5,314 nucleotides of DNA from an uncultured Ruminococcus sp. (GTDB lineage Bacteria; Bacillota_A; Clostridia; Oscillospirales; Ruminococcaceae): contig CACZPE010000200.1 in the NCBI GenBank assembly GCA_902782875.1, forward strand, positions 1-5,314, given 5' to 3'. The notes beneath the pieces are model-generated. The model did not search any database and had not been told where the DNA came from. It was given only the letters and a program-made list of their open reading frames with translations. A program made the position numbers and the translations under genes. The first letter of the stretch is position 1. The number at the start of each line of letters is the position of its first letter. Shown one piece after another: positions 5,097 through 5,314 of the stretch.

Positions 5097-5314
5097 TCAT
5101 TCTATCGCCAGATCACTTATTTTGTTCGCACATTCTTTGCTGACGTCAAACACAGGAGCATCACCGCCGTCTTTGGGAACACAGCAGTAGTTTATTATCG
5201 CCTTTAGCTCTTCATCAGTGAATTTCCTTGAAGTATCCGAGACGATATCCTCAAATCTGTTGAACTTATCCTGAAAGAACAAATATTCTCTGTTTCCCGC
5301 TACGATCGTATTCA
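5097..5314 (-). CDS. Unrecognised protein, C-terminal end (cut by the window edge)
   Basis: The minus-strand frame is open from the right edge to the TGA at 5097-5099, giving at least 72 residues. A TTG at 5282 could be read as a start, but the frame stays open upstream of it (NTIVAGNREYLFFQDKFNRF at the edge), there is no ribosome site before it, and the gene more likely begins outside the window. The end contains an acidic stretch (FEDIVSDTSRKFTDEELKAI), a CC pair in NYCCVPKDGG, and the terminus FDVSKECANKISDLAIE. No signal peptide, membrane segment or known motif is visible in this part, and I do not recognise the family. A strong terminator directly follows, so it ends its own transcription unit and is not part of the NAD operon. 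Confidence 0.7.
   Translation of the reverse strand, partial: NTIVAGNREYLFFQDKFNRFEDIVSDTSRKFTDEELKAIINYCCVPKDGGDAPVFDVSKECANKISDLAIE

Noticed and set aside
5097..5282. A complete 61-residue small gene starting at TTG 5282
   Set aside because: The frame continues open to the window edge, no ribosome site precedes the TTG, and this looks like the end of a longer gene.

Overview
All genes in this window lie on the minus strand. The layout suggests a Gram-positive anaerobe of the Clostridia, possibly Ruminococcus or a relative. The reasons are strong AAGGAGG-type ribosome binding sites, a consensus TTGACA/TATTAT promoter, AT-rich spacers between moderately GC-rich genes, and an oxygen-sensitive radical SAM enzyme. 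The genus is an inference from style, not a database match.

The core (5030 down to about 415) is one compact four-gene transcription unit for NAD salvage and its control. A near-perfect sigma-A type promoter (5002-5030) carries a 13-bp palindrome over its -10 element. It is followed by (1) an NrtR-type regulator, Nudix domain plus C-terminal winged helix (4160-4972); (2) a 634-residue protein in which a HemN/HemW-like radical SAM enzyme is joined to a complete Nudix domain of the NrtR/ADP-ribose type (2243-4147); (3) a nicotinamidase-like cysteine hydrolase, pncA (1703-2227); and (4) nicotinate phosphoribosyltransferase, pncB (490 to about 1686). Gaps between genes are 12, 15 and 7-16 bases, with ribosome sites embedded in or next to the preceding stop codon. 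A GC-rich hairpin (424-449) follows pncB.

The pathway reading is that PncA deamidates nicotinamide and PncB converts nicotinate to nicotinate mononucleotide. NrtR would adjust the operon to a signal such as ADP-ribose. The fusion protein is the unexplained member: its Nudix box is intact and could cleave ADP-ribose or a related nucleotide, while the substrate of its radical SAM half cannot be read from the sequence. It is the best candidate here for an undescribed activity.

The edges hold two incomplete genes. On the right, 5097-5314 is the 3' end of an unrecognised gene, closed by a textbook intrinsic terminator (5061-5091). On the left, 1-247 is the 5' end of a gene for a secreted or surface protein with a clear signal peptide. 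Its 176-base upstream region (248-423) contains a candidate promoter, a tandem 10-base repeat, a small inverted repeat and a run of phased T/A tracts. No tRNA, rRNA, CRISPR array, insertion sequence or plus-strand gene was found.
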